Assembly (NCBI GenBank): GCA_026075535.2
Contig: AP026548.1
Span: 6,014,001 to 6,078,000 of the forward strand
Source: Tricholoma matsutake
Lineage: Eukaryota > Basidiomycota > Agaricomycetes > Agaricales > Tricholomataceae
Direction: 5' to 3'
Length of the DNA stretch: 64,000 nucleotides
Of this stretch, positions 20,047-32,660 are shown piece after piece. A model generated the notes under the pieces. That model was not told the DNA's origin. It saw nothing but the letters and a program-made list of their open reading frames with translations, and made no database searches. Each line of letters starts with the position of its first letter. Position 1 is the stretch's first letter. The position numbers and the translations under genes are program-made.

Positions 20047-21276
20047 TTACAAGGTTGTAAACCATTGTAAAGGGTCCCTTACCTGATATCTCTCTGTTTC
20101 CAACACAACATACTTCCAGTACACTTTGATGTCCTTTTGGAAGAAAATGTATTGATACTTGTCAGCAAGTGATGCCGAGACCACCCTCGCTGAATCGTCA
20201 AGACCATCAACGTGCATCAAGCAATTGAGGTTGGAGTCTTTCCCAGCCCAAGACTCAAGTTGTTCAGATTCTGTAAACTCCCAAAAATTGATGGTAACTG
20301 CCTTCAACTGTCTTCCAATGCCTTTGACAATCTTATCCTCTATATTAACTGTAATCACAAGCTGTATACCACCAAAAGTACCTGCCACCAGCCTAGCAGC
20401 ATCTTGGCCAAGTTTTTTTGCTGTTTCACTGTAACCCACTTCCCAAGCAATCATTGGATAATGGGTCCAGGCATCAGGTATGTCAGGCTGCTCATAGATT
20501 GCAAAATCAGGGGTCTTCTCTCCATCATCAGATAACCAGATGTTAGATCCACCACCAAATCTGGCATTGGGTGTATCTCCACAAAAAATGACCCCATGTA
20601 TGTGTTCGTCAGATATCCTTGGGAAGATTTGGCTGATAGACTCATGAATCATGGTAGGAAAATGCATGATAAGGTCAGTGCCAGAAAAGTCAATGCTTAA
20701 AAGATTATTAGATAACCTGTCAAAGTTTTGAAGGGTCAGGTGTTAAACTCACTGAGCCTGTGCCCATCCTTCTAGTTCACCCTTTTCCGCCATCAGCTGC
20801 AGAGTTTGAAAGGTTTCAGATGTAACACCTTTCACTAATATATGGTTTGGAGCACCAGCCGTTTGTGTCAAGAACAGATTCAGCTCAGAAAGGATACCCT
20901 CTATAGAACATACAGTAGGGGTTTCAGGAGTATTGTAAATGCAAGGGGGGACAGAGTCACTCCGCATCTCCAAAGGATGATCAGGGCACATGAGGTCACT
21001 AGAGGGGGGAGTGGAGATTGATGGTGAATGCAATGGGTTCAAAGTAGGTGCAGCATGGGGCTGAGGACTGCTAGCAGGCATATTAAGCTTGGCAATAGGT
21101 TTAGATGACTTGTATGGGTGAAGATTTGGACCATTTGGTGGTGGTGAGGATTGAGCATGGACCTGGTTGAGACTCCAAGAGGGCACAAAGGTGCTATGTA
21201 TATTTCCATAAGGTCCAGGTGAGAGGTGTGGCTGAAACATTTGATAACAATGGCAAAAGACGAGGACAAAAGGCAA
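20047..21276 (-). CDS. Two-exon gene with PD-(D/E)XK nuclease-like region
   Basis: Exon 1 (21276 to about 20,754) is Pro/Ser-rich and ends GELEGWAQAQ at a GTGAGT donor. Exon 2 starts after an AG at about 20,690 with SIDFSGTDLIMHFPTMI, in frame with the long ORF ending at 20047. Exon 2 contains TPDFAIYEQPDIPD, then YPMIAWEVGYSETAKKLGQD and IQLVITVNIEDK. A PD followed by a beta-strand ExG and an LV-x-V-x-I strand is the layout of Uma2-like PD-(D/E)XK folds seen in many fungal hypothetical proteins; the usual lysine is not evident. Function is inferred only from this pattern. No stops interrupt it, so it may still be expressed. Confidence 0.5.
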
Positions 21277-21613
21277 AGAGATTGGTTTGAGGCACTAAGT
21301 GAGGTTGCGGTGGGAATGAAAGAGCCACGGAACTGTCTCCACTATCATAGCTTTTATATCACATGTCTGCTCATGTGAAAAACATTATATTGCATAGTGT
21401 ATTGTAACTAGAGAAGGGGTAGACATCACTAACAAAGAATGCAATGGTAGCAAGCAAAGGCAGGTGTTGGTAGAATTCGGAGGACTATCAAAAGAGAAAG
21501 AGGGTAGTAGTAAAGATAAAAGCAATTAAAAGGGTGATGAGCAACGCCAATGATAGCAAGCAGAGATGGTCATCAGGAGGTAGAATTTGGAGGATGACCA
21601 AAAGAAGGCACTT
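21277..21613. other. Intergenic, probable upstream region of the PD-(D/E)XK-like gene
   Basis: No gene is seen. The stretch is purine-rich on the plus strand (GGTGATGAGCAACG, AAAGAGAAAGAGGG) and contains two variants of 'atggtagcaagca..agg' about 100 bp apart (near 21,445 and 21,550). Confidence 0.35.
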
Positions 21614-22304
21614 GTTAAGAACTGATCCTGGAGGGTTCGTCGGAATCCGATCGGACACTGTGGGTGTTATTTACGGAAGATTGTTGGGTCATTGCGGATT
21701 CTGCGGGAGGGGAAACGGAAAGGACTTGGCTTCAGCTTGTAAGAAGCTGCACCCTTCACCTCGTCTGGTGTCCTAATTTCAAGTTGGAGGTTTGGAGGTA
21801 GGAACGGGAAAGTGCGGGTAAATGCAGGAAGGAGTATGGAGGGACTTAGGTTAAGTTCAGATGAGGTTAGAACTTCAGAGGGAGACTGGAGGTCGAGTTG
21901 AACGGAGTTCAGACTCTTAGAGAACTGAGGTTGGAGTAGAAGGAGGTTTGGATTGGCAGATTAAAGTTGAGTCTATGTCGATATACGAACTGAGGAATAC
22001 AAGGCAAAACTAACTAAGCTTAAATACTGTAGTCCGGAATAATGCGGAACAGGAATGAAGACTGCGGCAGTGTCTCGACTGCGTAGATAAATTATCTAGC
22101 GGGAGCCGCACAGGAATCCATAGTCGAATTTGCAATAGAGATGGCAGCCATGGATGCTGTACAAGGCAGCCTGATGCACAGCAGTGTGGGCAGTGCAAGG
22201 CAGCCAGGAATGAAATCGGGAGGCATAGACAAAAGTCATGTTCGATGTGCGGGAAAGGGTCAGATGGATGTGGGTTCCAATCGGGCGAGGAATGGTTCTT
22301 GACA
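21614..22304. mobile_element. Solo LTR, family E, copy 1
   Basis: 691 bp beginning TGTTAAGAAC and ending GTTCTTGACA, flanked by the 5-bp duplication GCACT (21609-21613 and 22305-22309). It matches 41093-41798 across its length, with many CpG-type transitions. Having its own target duplication shows it is an independent insertion that lost its interior by LTR recombination. Confidence 0.9.
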
Positions 22305-23448
22305 GCACTAAAGATAAGTAATTAAAGCAATCAGACACATCGATGTGAAATCAGAGAATCAAATAAGAACCAATGGCACTCACACAAAAGCCAGTGATCA
22401 ACAACTTCCTGAAAGGTGTGAGCTTCTCGATTGGGGGAAGAGTCCAGATTGTGTAAACACATCAAGTAAGAAATAGGAACCCTTGCTTCCCACAAGCAGG
22501 TCTTAAAGCTGATCATTCCTTCTGCTATCATTGCTGACCGGACTTCAGGGTCTAACCCATAGGTAAGTCCATCATAATCTACAAGAACAACCTGTACAAT
22601 ATTTGTTATCTGTGAAAGGTAAGATCATGGCATTTGCACATACCATAATTTGCCTGACTTCATTCACATTGACAGATGAACTTCCGGTGGATGCCCAGGC
22701 AAGTAATTTTGGTCAAAAACAGGGTTTGCCTATTGTTGACAGGTCTACTGATGTTGAAAACTGGCCCCAGACCTCTTTGAATGAGTTAGGACAAGGAATA
22801 CCAGAACCACTGAGAAATGATGTGATAATGGAGTCAAATGTCGTAGAAGGACAAATTGAAGAAAAATGTTCAGCTACTTCTGTGTTGGCTGTCTTCACAG
22901 CCAGGTAAGGTTTCAAATCCTTGTAGCATGTGATGTTTGACATCCAAAGAGCACTGAAGAGGAACTCCAAACCTCCTTTGAGAGAATTCACCAGCTAAGA
23001 AAGTTGCATAAGTATCCATGCTGATGACAATGATAAAGCTGAACCTTAGGGAAGCTGAAGCCATTCCGGCAGGGTAGGTTGAAGCCCAAGAGAAAGGCTA
23101 AGATGTCAGGATGATCTGGTTGGGAGGGCCCAACAATAGCTCGATAAAGGATTTCACATGCTGTCCACTGATGAGTTTCTTTGTCTCGGCCAAGAAGTGG
23201 TCCCACCTATTGGAAGTGCTGATGAGTACATTGTATACAGACTAGTAATTGATAACAAAGCACCTGCATATCATGATACATTATAAAATGGGACTCAAAA
23301 GGTGTCAGATCTCCAGTGTGGCCAATGGTGAGCCAGTTTTGAATTAATTGATGAAGATCAGGATACCAGTTACCCAAGAACAAAGGGTGGATAGCATTGA
23401 GATTAGATTGGTGAATGAAATAGTGAAGAAGAACTGGAGAGAGAGGGA

Positions 23449-24551
23449 TAGGTCATGGCACGGGTATGGGTAACACCATGTGTTTCCAGTCACAGGTATG
23501 CATGGGTATGGGTACGGGTATGGGATTGCCATACTCGGGCAACACCATACCCTTTTCCACGGTGTTACGGGTGTGTGCAGGTATGCTGGTACCCAGATTT
23601 TGGTCAGGTGAGTAATCATCTGACTTTGTTGAATACTCATGACATGTCTAATTTTAAACTATACGACGATCCAACCACCACCATAGCATGGCCCAAATGA
23701 TGTGAATCGTCATTTGGGCCTATAGTAAGTTTTTTAGTGTTTCATTTCTTGTTTTTTCAAACTAATTGATTATGTTTCTTCTTTTTCAGGTTCTAAACTA
23801 CTGATAATGATGGATGATGACAGCTAACGACACACACCCAACAGTGCCACGTCACCCAGGCCCAAACAACGTGATTGCATCATTTGGGCCCATGGTAAGT
23901 TTTTTTTTTGTTCATTTCTTTTTTCGTAAACTAACTATTTTGTTTCTTTCATCTCCTAGGTTGGAATTTCCTCGGAATGAGGAGTTCACACGGAATGACC
24001 CCACGCCAACGCCGCCACATCACAACGGCACACCACCCACCCCAGCCTCACGAGCAACTGCTCATGGGGTGGATAGCAGGTGGAATGACGACGATGACCA
24101 GGAGGAGGACCCAAGGACCCCACTGCTGCCACGAGCAACTGCTCGTGGGGTGGAAATGGGGATTGACGACTACAGGCACCACCCCCCTCCCTTGCTCCAA
24201 ATGTGAGAGGGGGGGTTTTTTGTTTTGTTTTCATTGACTATAGGACCACCACCCCCTCCCTCACTCAAAATGTGGAGGGGGGTTTTCTATATTAATTTAA
24301 TGTAATTTATTTATTAGAATAGGTCCACCACCCCCTCCCTCGCTCCAAATGCAAGTGAGGGGGTTTCTATTAACTTAGTTTAGTATAATAAATTATTAAA
24401 ATAGGTATTATTCTCAAAACCTGCATATAACCACAGGTAACCCATGGAAACCCACGGTAACACCGTACCCATACCCGTGCGGGTATGGTGTTCACAGGTA
24501 TGGGTAAGGGTATGAGGACATATACCTGAGGGTTACCCATGCCGTGCCCTA
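23449..24551. mobile_element. Non-autonomous hAT element, copy 1
   Basis: 1,103 bp with imperfect terminal inverted repeats (TAGGTCATGGCACGGG and CATGCCGTGCCCTA) and a perfect 8-bp duplication GAGAGGGA (23441-23448 and 24552-24559). TA-starting ends with an 8-bp duplication are diagnostic of the hAT superfamily. Both ends carry clustered GGGTATGG-type subterminal repeats, likely transposase sites. The interior has no transposase; it holds the GGCCCAAA hairpins and intron-like modules also found at 0.3-0.8 kb, and three 'CCACCCCCTCCCTC..TCCAAATG' repeats at 24,180-24,370. It lies inside agaricomycete family gene 1. Confidence 0.9.
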
Positions 24552-25200
24552 GAGAGGGACTGGAGCAACACCATTGATGATTAAGAGGCTGGTAAGTGCA
24601 CCCAATGTAGCAAGACTTTGGCCACAAGCAGAACTTGAAGGACCTCTAGCTGAGGACCTAGAGGTGGGGACAGTTGAAGGAGTTGAGGCAATAACAACAT
24701 GCCCATCCTGGCGTGGTAAGAACCATTTGGTGGATTCATCGCGGAATTCTTGAAACACCAAGTGTAAAACCTCCCTCTCAATTCCTTTGCCAATGGAGAG
24801 TGTTTGTTCGTATCCATCCTGATTTATCTGAATTCTAGAACCAATTGGTTAGTATTCCACTTTGAGCTAATGTGATATACTCATAAAACTTACATCACAA
24901 AGTCTCACCCTGGAGCCAGAATATCAGTGAAGTCATTTGTTCACGCTGCTAGTGCAAGAGCCAGATTGAAACTTTGGACCAGCTCCTTAACATCTGTGCC
25001 CTGTATCTTCAAACAGTCAATGTCCACACCTCTTGTGGCCAAGATGTAGGCATGTTCTTTGAGGCAGTCAGGTGTAATGGCCTCTGGAAAACAGGAACCT
25101 GTCGGGGTCCATGGTTGTGACCACAATACAGCGGGAAGTGACAGTAACCTTCTCAGTGGGGCAGGGTGTGCAGTGGCTGGAGTAGGTGGCACTGTAGAAG

Positions 25201-26013
25201 TAGTGTTTGAAAGTCTGGTCCATAGGACCGCAAAAAGACTGACAACCGAACCAGACTGCAACTGGTCCTACATGGACCATGGTTGCAGTCCTAGCTGGTT
25301 CAAAAGCGGTCCGGTTGTCAGTCCATCTCATTTGTAGATTAGTAGTTGAACCGCAAAAGACCGGTCTAAACCAGTCTACAACTGGACCACCAGTCTATCC
25401 AAAATGCTTCAAGAAAAGGCAGAGCACTTCAGATCTCCTGTGTATTTTGTATGGATTATCACAGGAAAAACCCATGAGTCAGGTTGCCATGACTGGCGGG
25501 TTCCTTTCCCATGATGACATACCCCACAAGTCATGTCAACATGAGGCATGGGGTGCTCATATCTGTAATAATGTGTTGAAAATATATGAAATTATTATAG
25601 ATTTGAGCAACCCACACCTCATGGTGACCTGACTCGCAGGGTATGTCATTGTGGGAAAGAAACCCGCCAGTCATGGCGACCTGACTCGTGGGTTTCTCGC
25701 AATCAGGTTTCTCATTTCTGTAATAATTTGTTGAAAAGATATGAAATTATTACAGAAATGAGAAACCTGTGAGTCATGGTGACCTGACTCGTGGGTTATA
25801 TCATTGTGGGAAAGGAACCCATGAGTCATGGTGACCTGACTCATGGGTTTTTCTGGATATAAGAAAAGACTGGGCAACTGAACCGATGTGGACTAGTTGT
25901 AGTCAGTTCAGTTGCCAGTTGCTCTAAATTTGAAAAATGTATGGACCAGTCCGGTTCATGGTTGCCCCTTCTGGGGTCCAAAAAACCAGACCAGACCGGA
26001 CTTTCAAACACTA
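25201..26013. mobile_element. Non-autonomous hAT element, copy 3 (second family)
   Basis: 813 bp with terminal inverted repeats TAGTGTTTGAAAGTC, ending GACTTTCAAACACTA, and a perfect 8-bp duplication TGTAGAAG (25193-25200 and 26014-26021). The interior has no coding capacity. It contains internal inverted GGTC/GACC-rich arms and an array of palindromic CATGAGTCA...TGACTCATG units (about 25,470-25,850). It is inserted in an exon region of agaricomycete family gene 1. Confidence 0.9.
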
Positions 26014-27612
26014 TGTAGAAGAATTGCTTGTAGAAGACACAGTGTGGGATGGAGGGGGAGTGGCTGTGGAGGGCCTTGCTCTCCTACCATGTCTAGTAGT
26101 GTTTCGATTGGAAGGAAGCTGGTGCACAATGAGTAATATATCAAGAAGAACACTCAAATGCACTCACTCGAACTATAGCAGCACCAGATGGTACAATCCC
26201 ATCCATCTCCACATCACTCATCTCCGAGTCATCCCCTGCTTCACTGCAATCTGTGTCAAGATTGGTAGCATTGTTAGCCATTCGATCATCTCGAAACCTG
26301 CCATAGACCCTTGAAGAAATACAGACGTGGCTCTTAGGCATAGGATTGGTAGCATCGAAGGAGAGTTTTGCTGTCAAAGGAAATTGGCTGACAACTATGC
26401 CAATCAAATAATTAATACAGCAGTCAGGGAATACGACATCATATTGAATGACGTACTTGCATGCACAATAAAGCAACCATTTTTGATACAAAAATCCAAA
26501 TTCTTCAGGGAATAAAGGGTGCAGTTGGCTGCCATCATCCCTAATGTCAAATTCTCGGTGACTGGAGATTGTTGCATCTGGACTTGACCATCATTTGTGT
26601 GTACCCTTCCATGGTTAACAAAAGACAGGAGCTGAAGAGGTAAAGACTTGTGATCAAGAATCACATGTGTGTCCTGAACCACAAATGAGTATGTGAGGGA
26701 GCAGTCCTTCATGTCATCCACAACTCGAGAGAGTAAGTCGGAAACCAAAGTCGCAGATGGGACTTCATAATCATATACCAGGCAGAGCATCCTCAAATAT
26801 GTGTTGAACGAATCCCTATGAAACCTATAAAAGAAGACAGTGTCATTACCGTCCACCTGGCAATGAAAATATGTTTGACTGAAATCCTTGATTTGTCCAA
26901 TCACATACTGGGGGTGGATAAACTTTAACCCTTACTTGGATGTTGATGTTGCCATTTCCACCATCAATATAGCATTAATTCTGTGGCAAATGTAACAAAG
27001 GGGGAGGCACTGCTGGGCCTATTTCTAGTGTGAATTGGTAGGGCTGCTTGTTGAGGCAGATTAATGGAAGCTGACATGAGTCTTTGCCAGTTGACTTGGC
27101 GGGTTATTCCCTGTCCTAAGCTCTGGATTCCAAGGAATGGTTGGGGGAATGTCGGTGGATGTCTGGTGTGCATAGAAGCATGTGCTGGCTGATAGGGCAT
27201 AATTGGCGGTGGTAGAAGGGTGATGGTCAAAAAATCCCAGCATCTGTGGTGGGAATGGGGTGCAGATCGGCTGGTGGATTAGGTAGGCTGCGAGCGATAG
27301 TGTTGTTTTGTGGCTGATGAGGGTTATTTACAAGGACAGAATTATGGGAGCTTGAAGTGGCCCCAGAAATCAGGACACCCGCTTGAGTGTCCATGTTTTG
27401 TAAAGCAGTATGAGGAGCCTGTGGGATATTAACAGGGGTAGAATGGTGGGAGCTCAGAGAGGGCACTCAACCAGAGACTCCAGGAGACACATTCACAACT
27501 TGAATTGCTGCTGGAGGGCTTCTGTTTACAATTGCTCCGGGATTCCCAAAGCGGTCAAGAAGGGAGCAAAGTCAATGGAGGTCCTGTTGGGATAAGGAGT
27601 CATCTCTATCCA

Positions 27613-27950
27613 TACTGAGTGAGACGAGAGGAAAGGAAATCAAATGAATGTGACAGTCAATGAGGGAAAATAAAAAATGAATAGGAAATGTGGATGCGAG
27701 GAAAAACCCGCACATCTTAGACCTTATATACAGCATAGTTGGTGCCAACTAAACCATGTAACCAACGAGGAACCAAAGTTGTGAGGCTGACAAAACCATG
27801 GTGTTGATAGTGTGGTGACCGCGGTGAGGTTTTCTGGACCAAGGAGCAACCAATGGAGGAACCAAACACCATACCAAGCCCCACCAAACAGTACCATGGT
27901 CTTTGTATAGTAAGCGGCTGGTTTGTCAGATGTTGGGTTCTAAATTCTCG
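27613..27950. other. Intergenic between two minus-strand family genes
   Basis: No convincing gene. The stretch includes the probable promoter side of family gene 1 (high side of 27,612) and several short ACCAA/CCAACC repeats at 27,740-27,900. Confidence 0.35.
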
Positions 27951-29540
27951 TTTTGCAGTAAATCTAAGAACTACAATGCAGGACCAAATTGTCCGAATTT
28001 TCCCTGAAAAATACTGTCATATGCTGACCTTTCTTGTCATCTTTGTGATGTAGTAACACACCTACCAACAGCGTCAACCTCACAGCACCACCTGTGGAAA
28101 CTTCGAGAGCGTGTGCACCCAAGGGACCAGTGGTGGCCACAGCAGCATTGTCTCAATTCATAAGCTTGATGGGTCCAACAAGACCAGCCACCTTCCAATA
28201 CTCGGCCATCACTTGTGCGCCACCCTTTACAGAGTTCATTTCCTTGTGCATACAGCATCCTGACCAGATGAAGAATTGAACTTCGGGTTGCTCCTCTGCT
28301 GTTAAAGACTCCCATGCTTTCTCGCCAAATCATTGACATACGTGCTCATATGTTTGGCGATCTAAGTGATCTTTCTCGCCTTCAGGAAGAGCTTCCCATA
28401 CTTCTGGCCCACCTACCTCCTGTATCGAGTGTTCCTTTTCTTCCATCAGGATTGGGAGAAGCTCGATCATGGCAGCTTGCATCAGCTTCTCCCCATGTAG
28501 TTGCAAGGCACAGATTTTCTTCCACTCTGCAATAAGACGAGCGAGCTTCTTTTGGTCCTCTGCATGATCAGAGCCTAGTCCAAGGAAATATGATGCGAAT
28601 CTCGTAGGATTTGCAGGTGTGGTAGCACCCATTGGGCTGTTATTGTAAGTCGAATAGTAGATATCCCGCATTTTTTTCCATGCATTTCACTAGTATGGTT
28701 AGGTGCTGAGGAAATTCCAAAGAAGCGTGTAACAGGCGCACTTTTGTTACGTGAGGTGGGTGGGCCATTTGACTTATAGTCAGGAACTCAAAGTGATATG
28801 TGCTTCGATTCAGGTGCTTTATGGTTGTTCCATTGCCACTAATCGTAAGGGCTAAGTTATAGTTGTTATTATCATGTACTGATATGGGGGAAATGGAAAC
28901 TGGCTACCTTTTGCATTCTCTGCTTCATGTACAAGCTGAATCTGTGCTGCAACTCCTCCCTCATGCATGATATGACCCACTGCCCTGGCACTAACATTAT
29001 CCTTGACATTGAGGCCAAAACCTTTGCTGACAGCATGTATCACAGCATTGATTTTTTTGACTGGCACATTTAAGACCTGCAACTCATGCAGCATCTCCTG
29101 ACAGTCCTCCTTTATGACATCCTTTGTACTTCATGTAAACATCTCCTGCTCCAGCGGCAGCTTGCTTCAGAGCTCATGCAACTGCAAGCTGCTTTTGGTT
29201 TGGAAAGCGACTGGCTTGCATGCATGCCATGTGCATGAGTTGATGGTTCTCCAGACGAAGAAGATCTCTGGCTGTTTTGGCATGTTGAGCTTCACATGCT
29301 TTGTTGTGCAGTTTGCAAGCATTGTCATCAGCTCGTGCACACTGCTTTTCAAGCTCTGTTTTCAATACAGCTGTTGGAGAGGTGCGAGGGCCATGGTTTT
29401 TGATGTTTGACATGTTTATCTTTTGCAGATTGCTTAGATGCTGCACCCGCTGCAGTTTGGACTGCCAGCGGCCCATCTGCAGCGGGGCAAGTGTTGGGTA
29501 AAGGTTGCATCCACCTAAATGCGACTCGATCATATTATGT
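27951..29540 (-). pseudogene. Conserved agaricomycete gene family 2 (GCCMHK/HKDDKKG motifs)
   Basis: Minus-strand pieces in order: a helical, Ala/Gln-rich start (29533-29174; KTELEKQCARADDNACKL), then VPVKKINAVIHAVSKGFGLN and IMHEGGVAAQIQLVHEAENA (29.09-28.91 kb) to a GTAGCC donor, an exon with SGNGTTIKHLN (about 28,830), then GLGSDHAEDQKKLARLIAEW (about 28,570), FIWSGCCMHKEMNSVKGG (about 28,260) and LLHHKDDKKGQH (about 28,040). Homologues recalled from Agaricomycetes have SGDGTT where this copy has SGNGTT. The D/H-rich motifs suggest a metal-dependent nuclease or derived transposase, but this is inference. A frameshift near 28,700 and loss of the C-terminus near 27,960 mark it as a relic. 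Confidence 0.5.
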
Positions 29541-30255
29541 TTCCTTTTTTGGTTATAAATTATGGTAGATGGCCTTCTTCATTTTTTTAGCTTCCACAAC
29601 ACTTTATATTTTATAAAAAATATGGGGACGACCATTTTTTATCCTTCTGATTAATTTCTTCAGAGCAGATTTTTCTCAAAAGCTTCTCATCTTGAGATAT
29701 CATATGTAAACAAGCAGTACTCAAAGAACAATCTCAAATTTTATAAATCCACTCTGAAGACTTTCATTAGACTAATATTCTTACTATTTTTTCTCATACA
29801 AAGTATTGTCAGAAAGTGGTGTAGAGTGAGATAATTACGACTACCACTCCCTCATGCTATCATTGGAGTTTAAAATTGGGAGGCATTGCCAGACCCCAGA
29901 TACAAGACTTTCATTGTAGATGTGCTAAAAAAAGCATACCCTATCATGTGCACCAAATATCGACATCTCTTGGGGGGGGGAGAGAAGTCGATATTTGGTG
30001 CACATGATAACTTTAGGGTGCCCCCGAAGTATCATCAAATTTCAAAATTTCAATACAAAGTTTGTAACTGATCAATAATAGTTTGTAATGAAACTATCAA
30101 TAACAGTTTGTAATGGATTGTATTGAAGTCAATTACTATAGGTTCCAGTAACTTAGATAGCTGGATAAGAAATTTCCTTTTATACTTGAAATCTGCATCT
30201 CGGCTAATTTTTGAGTCCCATGGTTAGTAAAGTCAGTAATTTTTGTAATGGTTGC
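29541..30255. other. A/T-rich gene-free stretch with a long perfect hairpin
   Basis: No gene is seen. Features are A/T-rich runs (29,560-29,830), the palindrome at 29942-30009, and two direct repeats of 'atcaata..agtttgtaatg' near 30,070-30,115. Confidence 0.45.
29942..30009. repeat. 23-bp perfect inverted repeat with G-run loop
   Basis: The arm 29942-29964 (TATCATGTGCACC...) is perfectly complementary to 29987-30009. The 22-base loop has a short inner TCTCT/AGAGA pairing and a run of nine or ten G. It could form a cruciform or an RNA hairpin. No transposon boundary was found for it. Confidence 0.85.
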
Positions 30256-30807
30256 TCAGAACTTACTGACTGTGGGGAAAACAGACATGGAAAAATGGTC
30301 ACACTGAATTTTTTGGCAGTTCCAGGTTCTAAGAATGAGTCTTAACTTTGTTAAGGACTTGTAACCATTGACGACAGAGGCCTCCAATGCTGCAAAATTG
30401 ATATCATCCAAGTCTTTTCCTCCATTCTGATCATCCTCTTCCTCAATTAAATAGCATGTTTTATTATGGGACCTACTGACCAAGTTGGTCAGTAAACATC
30501 AATGAGAAAAGGAAGGGAATTCACTGACATGATCTCAAGGAACAAAGACTGCAAGCATTTTTCAGCCCAACTAGGTGCCTTCCCAGCTAACATCTTCCAT
30601 GTACCCTGATGATGAAGATATCTACATGAAGGGCACCATGCATGAGCTACCAGTTCATTAGAATATGTGGATGGATACCTTGGGTGGACTGCCTGATCCC
30701 CAAATTTGATCTGGTTCTGCTCTCCAGAGGCCCACTCCTTTAAGGTGTTCTCAATCTGAAGGACAGTTAGATTATCACACATAATAAGAAAGTATGCTAC
30801 CCACCGC

Positions 30808-32005
30808 TGATAGGTCCACCTTGTTGTTCAAGCTCGGAAAGCACATCTACAATCATTGTCAAAGCTCTTTGAGTCTCTACAGACCTCTACAAAGCTCTAC
30901 AAACCCATACAAAGCTCTACAAAACTCTACAAAGTCACAAAAATGCTTCAAAATTCTTCGCATGCCTTTGGCCACCATAATACAATTCCCCCGACCTTCA
31001 GACAGCTCAGAATATACACTTGGAACATCGTCAATGAGCTCTGAACCAGTCTCGAGCAATATCGCACTGATTTCGGGCCACGAATGAAGTCCGAAGAAAC
31101 TTCAAAAATCTTCGAAAAACCCCAAACCTCGAAAAACATCTTCAGACACAGTATTTCCTATTCAAACAATCTTCGGATGCATGCTGGACACATGGGACAC
31201 TATATTGAATATATCGAACACATTTTGACCGCATGTGCATGCATACAATCCGCTCGAAGCAGTTTCCAATATTTTATGCAATTTATCACAAGGACAGTCT
31301 GCTTTTAGCTATTCTTTCTTATTATTTCTTCATCATGTGTTATATTCACCCTTTCTAGTCTCACTTTATTGTTCTGATATACTTCTATTGTCTTTTGCCT
31401 CGAGTTTTCCACATGTTTGCCTCATGTTCTCTAGCCTTTTTAGGTAGTTTCTTGATTTTATATAAAAATATGTACTAGATACAAAGAAAAAACAAGAAAG
31501 CCGTCGTCTTCCTCCCAGATCACAGTGATTTGAGAGTTCAGTTTAGTCTTATTCAGTCCGAAGTTTGGTGTTTTATGCTAAACTTCTTTGAAAAACCTCA
31601 AAAAATATCGCAACACCTCGAAAAATATCACGACATCTCGAAAATCATCGCAATGTCTCGAAAAATATTGCAACTCCTTGAAAATCCTCACATTACGCTA
31701 TTTTCACTCTCAATTCCCTTGATTCACCTTTGCTTCACTTCTATTACTCATCTAGTCCCCTGATCTTGCATCCAAACATATTTGCACACTCCGAATTCAT
31801 CGATCTAGCCTCAAAATTCCTCAAAATTCCTCAAAACACATTCTTTTAGCTTTGAACTGCTTCGACAAGCAGTTGTTTTATGACTATTTGATGGTCAGTC
31901 TGACAGGTGACATCTAGAGGGCCTCGCATCCTTCCTCTAACTTGTGTTATACCATCCAAAGCCATTTAGTAGGTTTTGTTTGGGTTTCCAGGTTGAGCAT
32001 CATCA
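30808..32005 (-). mobile_element. LTR-like insertion R1 (probable solo LTR)
   Basis: 1,198 bp. On the minus strand it runs TGATGATGCTCAACC...GGACCTATCA and is flanked by CCGC (30804-30807 and 32006-32009), extendable to ACCGC if one end base is shared. It matches 44459-45457 in opposite orientation, most clearly at both ends. It contains tandem variants of 'ctacaaagctctacaaa' (30,880-30,945) and 'ctcgaaaaatatcg' (31,600-31,680). TG..CA ends and a short duplication fit a solo LTR, but no internal region or pair was found. Confidence 0.65.
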
Positions 32006-32660
32006 CCGCACAGACAGTCAGATTGAGAACAGAATCAACAACTCTTTTCTCCTTCACCATGGCTTGACTGGCTTGAATATCAGCCTTGCCAGTTTTTGAA
32101 AACCACTGGAGATGTATGATCTCCTTGAGACATGGGTGGCTGAGTGGTTCTTGTGTATTGTAGGTTTGTTTCTGCCAAAACATATCTTAATAGAGGAAAA
32201 TGGTCCAAGTTGTAGTCCACGCACTTCATAATTGGTCCCACCATACATGAATTTGCTCTTGTGCAAAAGCCATTGGACCTTGTCAATGACAGCTTGGGTG
32301 GAAAGCTTGCCAGGGATCCCATAAAAAGATGAAATGGCATCTCGTGCCTTCTTTGCGATTGAGTTCAGGATTCCACTGCGTCCATACCAGACCTCAGAAA
32401 AGAGAGACAACAGAGGCTCAGTATGTGTAGCAAGGCTCAGAAAAGTGAAACGAGACATACAAATTTCGAAATAGCATCTTGAAGCTCGCTATCATTCTCC
32501 ACCATCTTGAGAGCCATTAGCAGTTGAGGACTTTTCTGCACAACCATCCTGAGAATAGAAGATATCAGGTCTTCATGGTCACCAGTAGAGCATGCATTGA
32601 CAATGGCAATTTCATACTGGAGTCTCAACTTGGCAGCTTGCGCAAGGGGAAGAACATCAG

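Larger units (their letters stand above)
22340..27612 (-). pseudogene. Conserved agaricomycete gene family 1, decayed and interrupted
   Basis: A chain of minus-strand exons begins at ATG near 27,612 (MDRDDSLSQQDLH, then a TGA) and ends near 22,340 with SFKTCLWEARVPISYL and VDHWLLCE. In between are a Ser/Pro-rich N-terminus (27.2-27.5 kb), YVIQYDVVFPDCCIN and DTDCSEAGDDSEMSD (26.1-26.5 kb), CLKEHAYILATRGVDIDC (about 25,000), a stretch with AIHPLFLGNWYPDLHQLI (about 23,370), GFNLPCRNGFSF (about 23,070) and VAEHFSSICPSTTF (about 22,850). I recall homologues with this ending as long uncharacterised Agaricomycete proteins, but no named domain. Two hAT elements interrupt it and two early stops are TGA. 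Confidence 0.45.
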
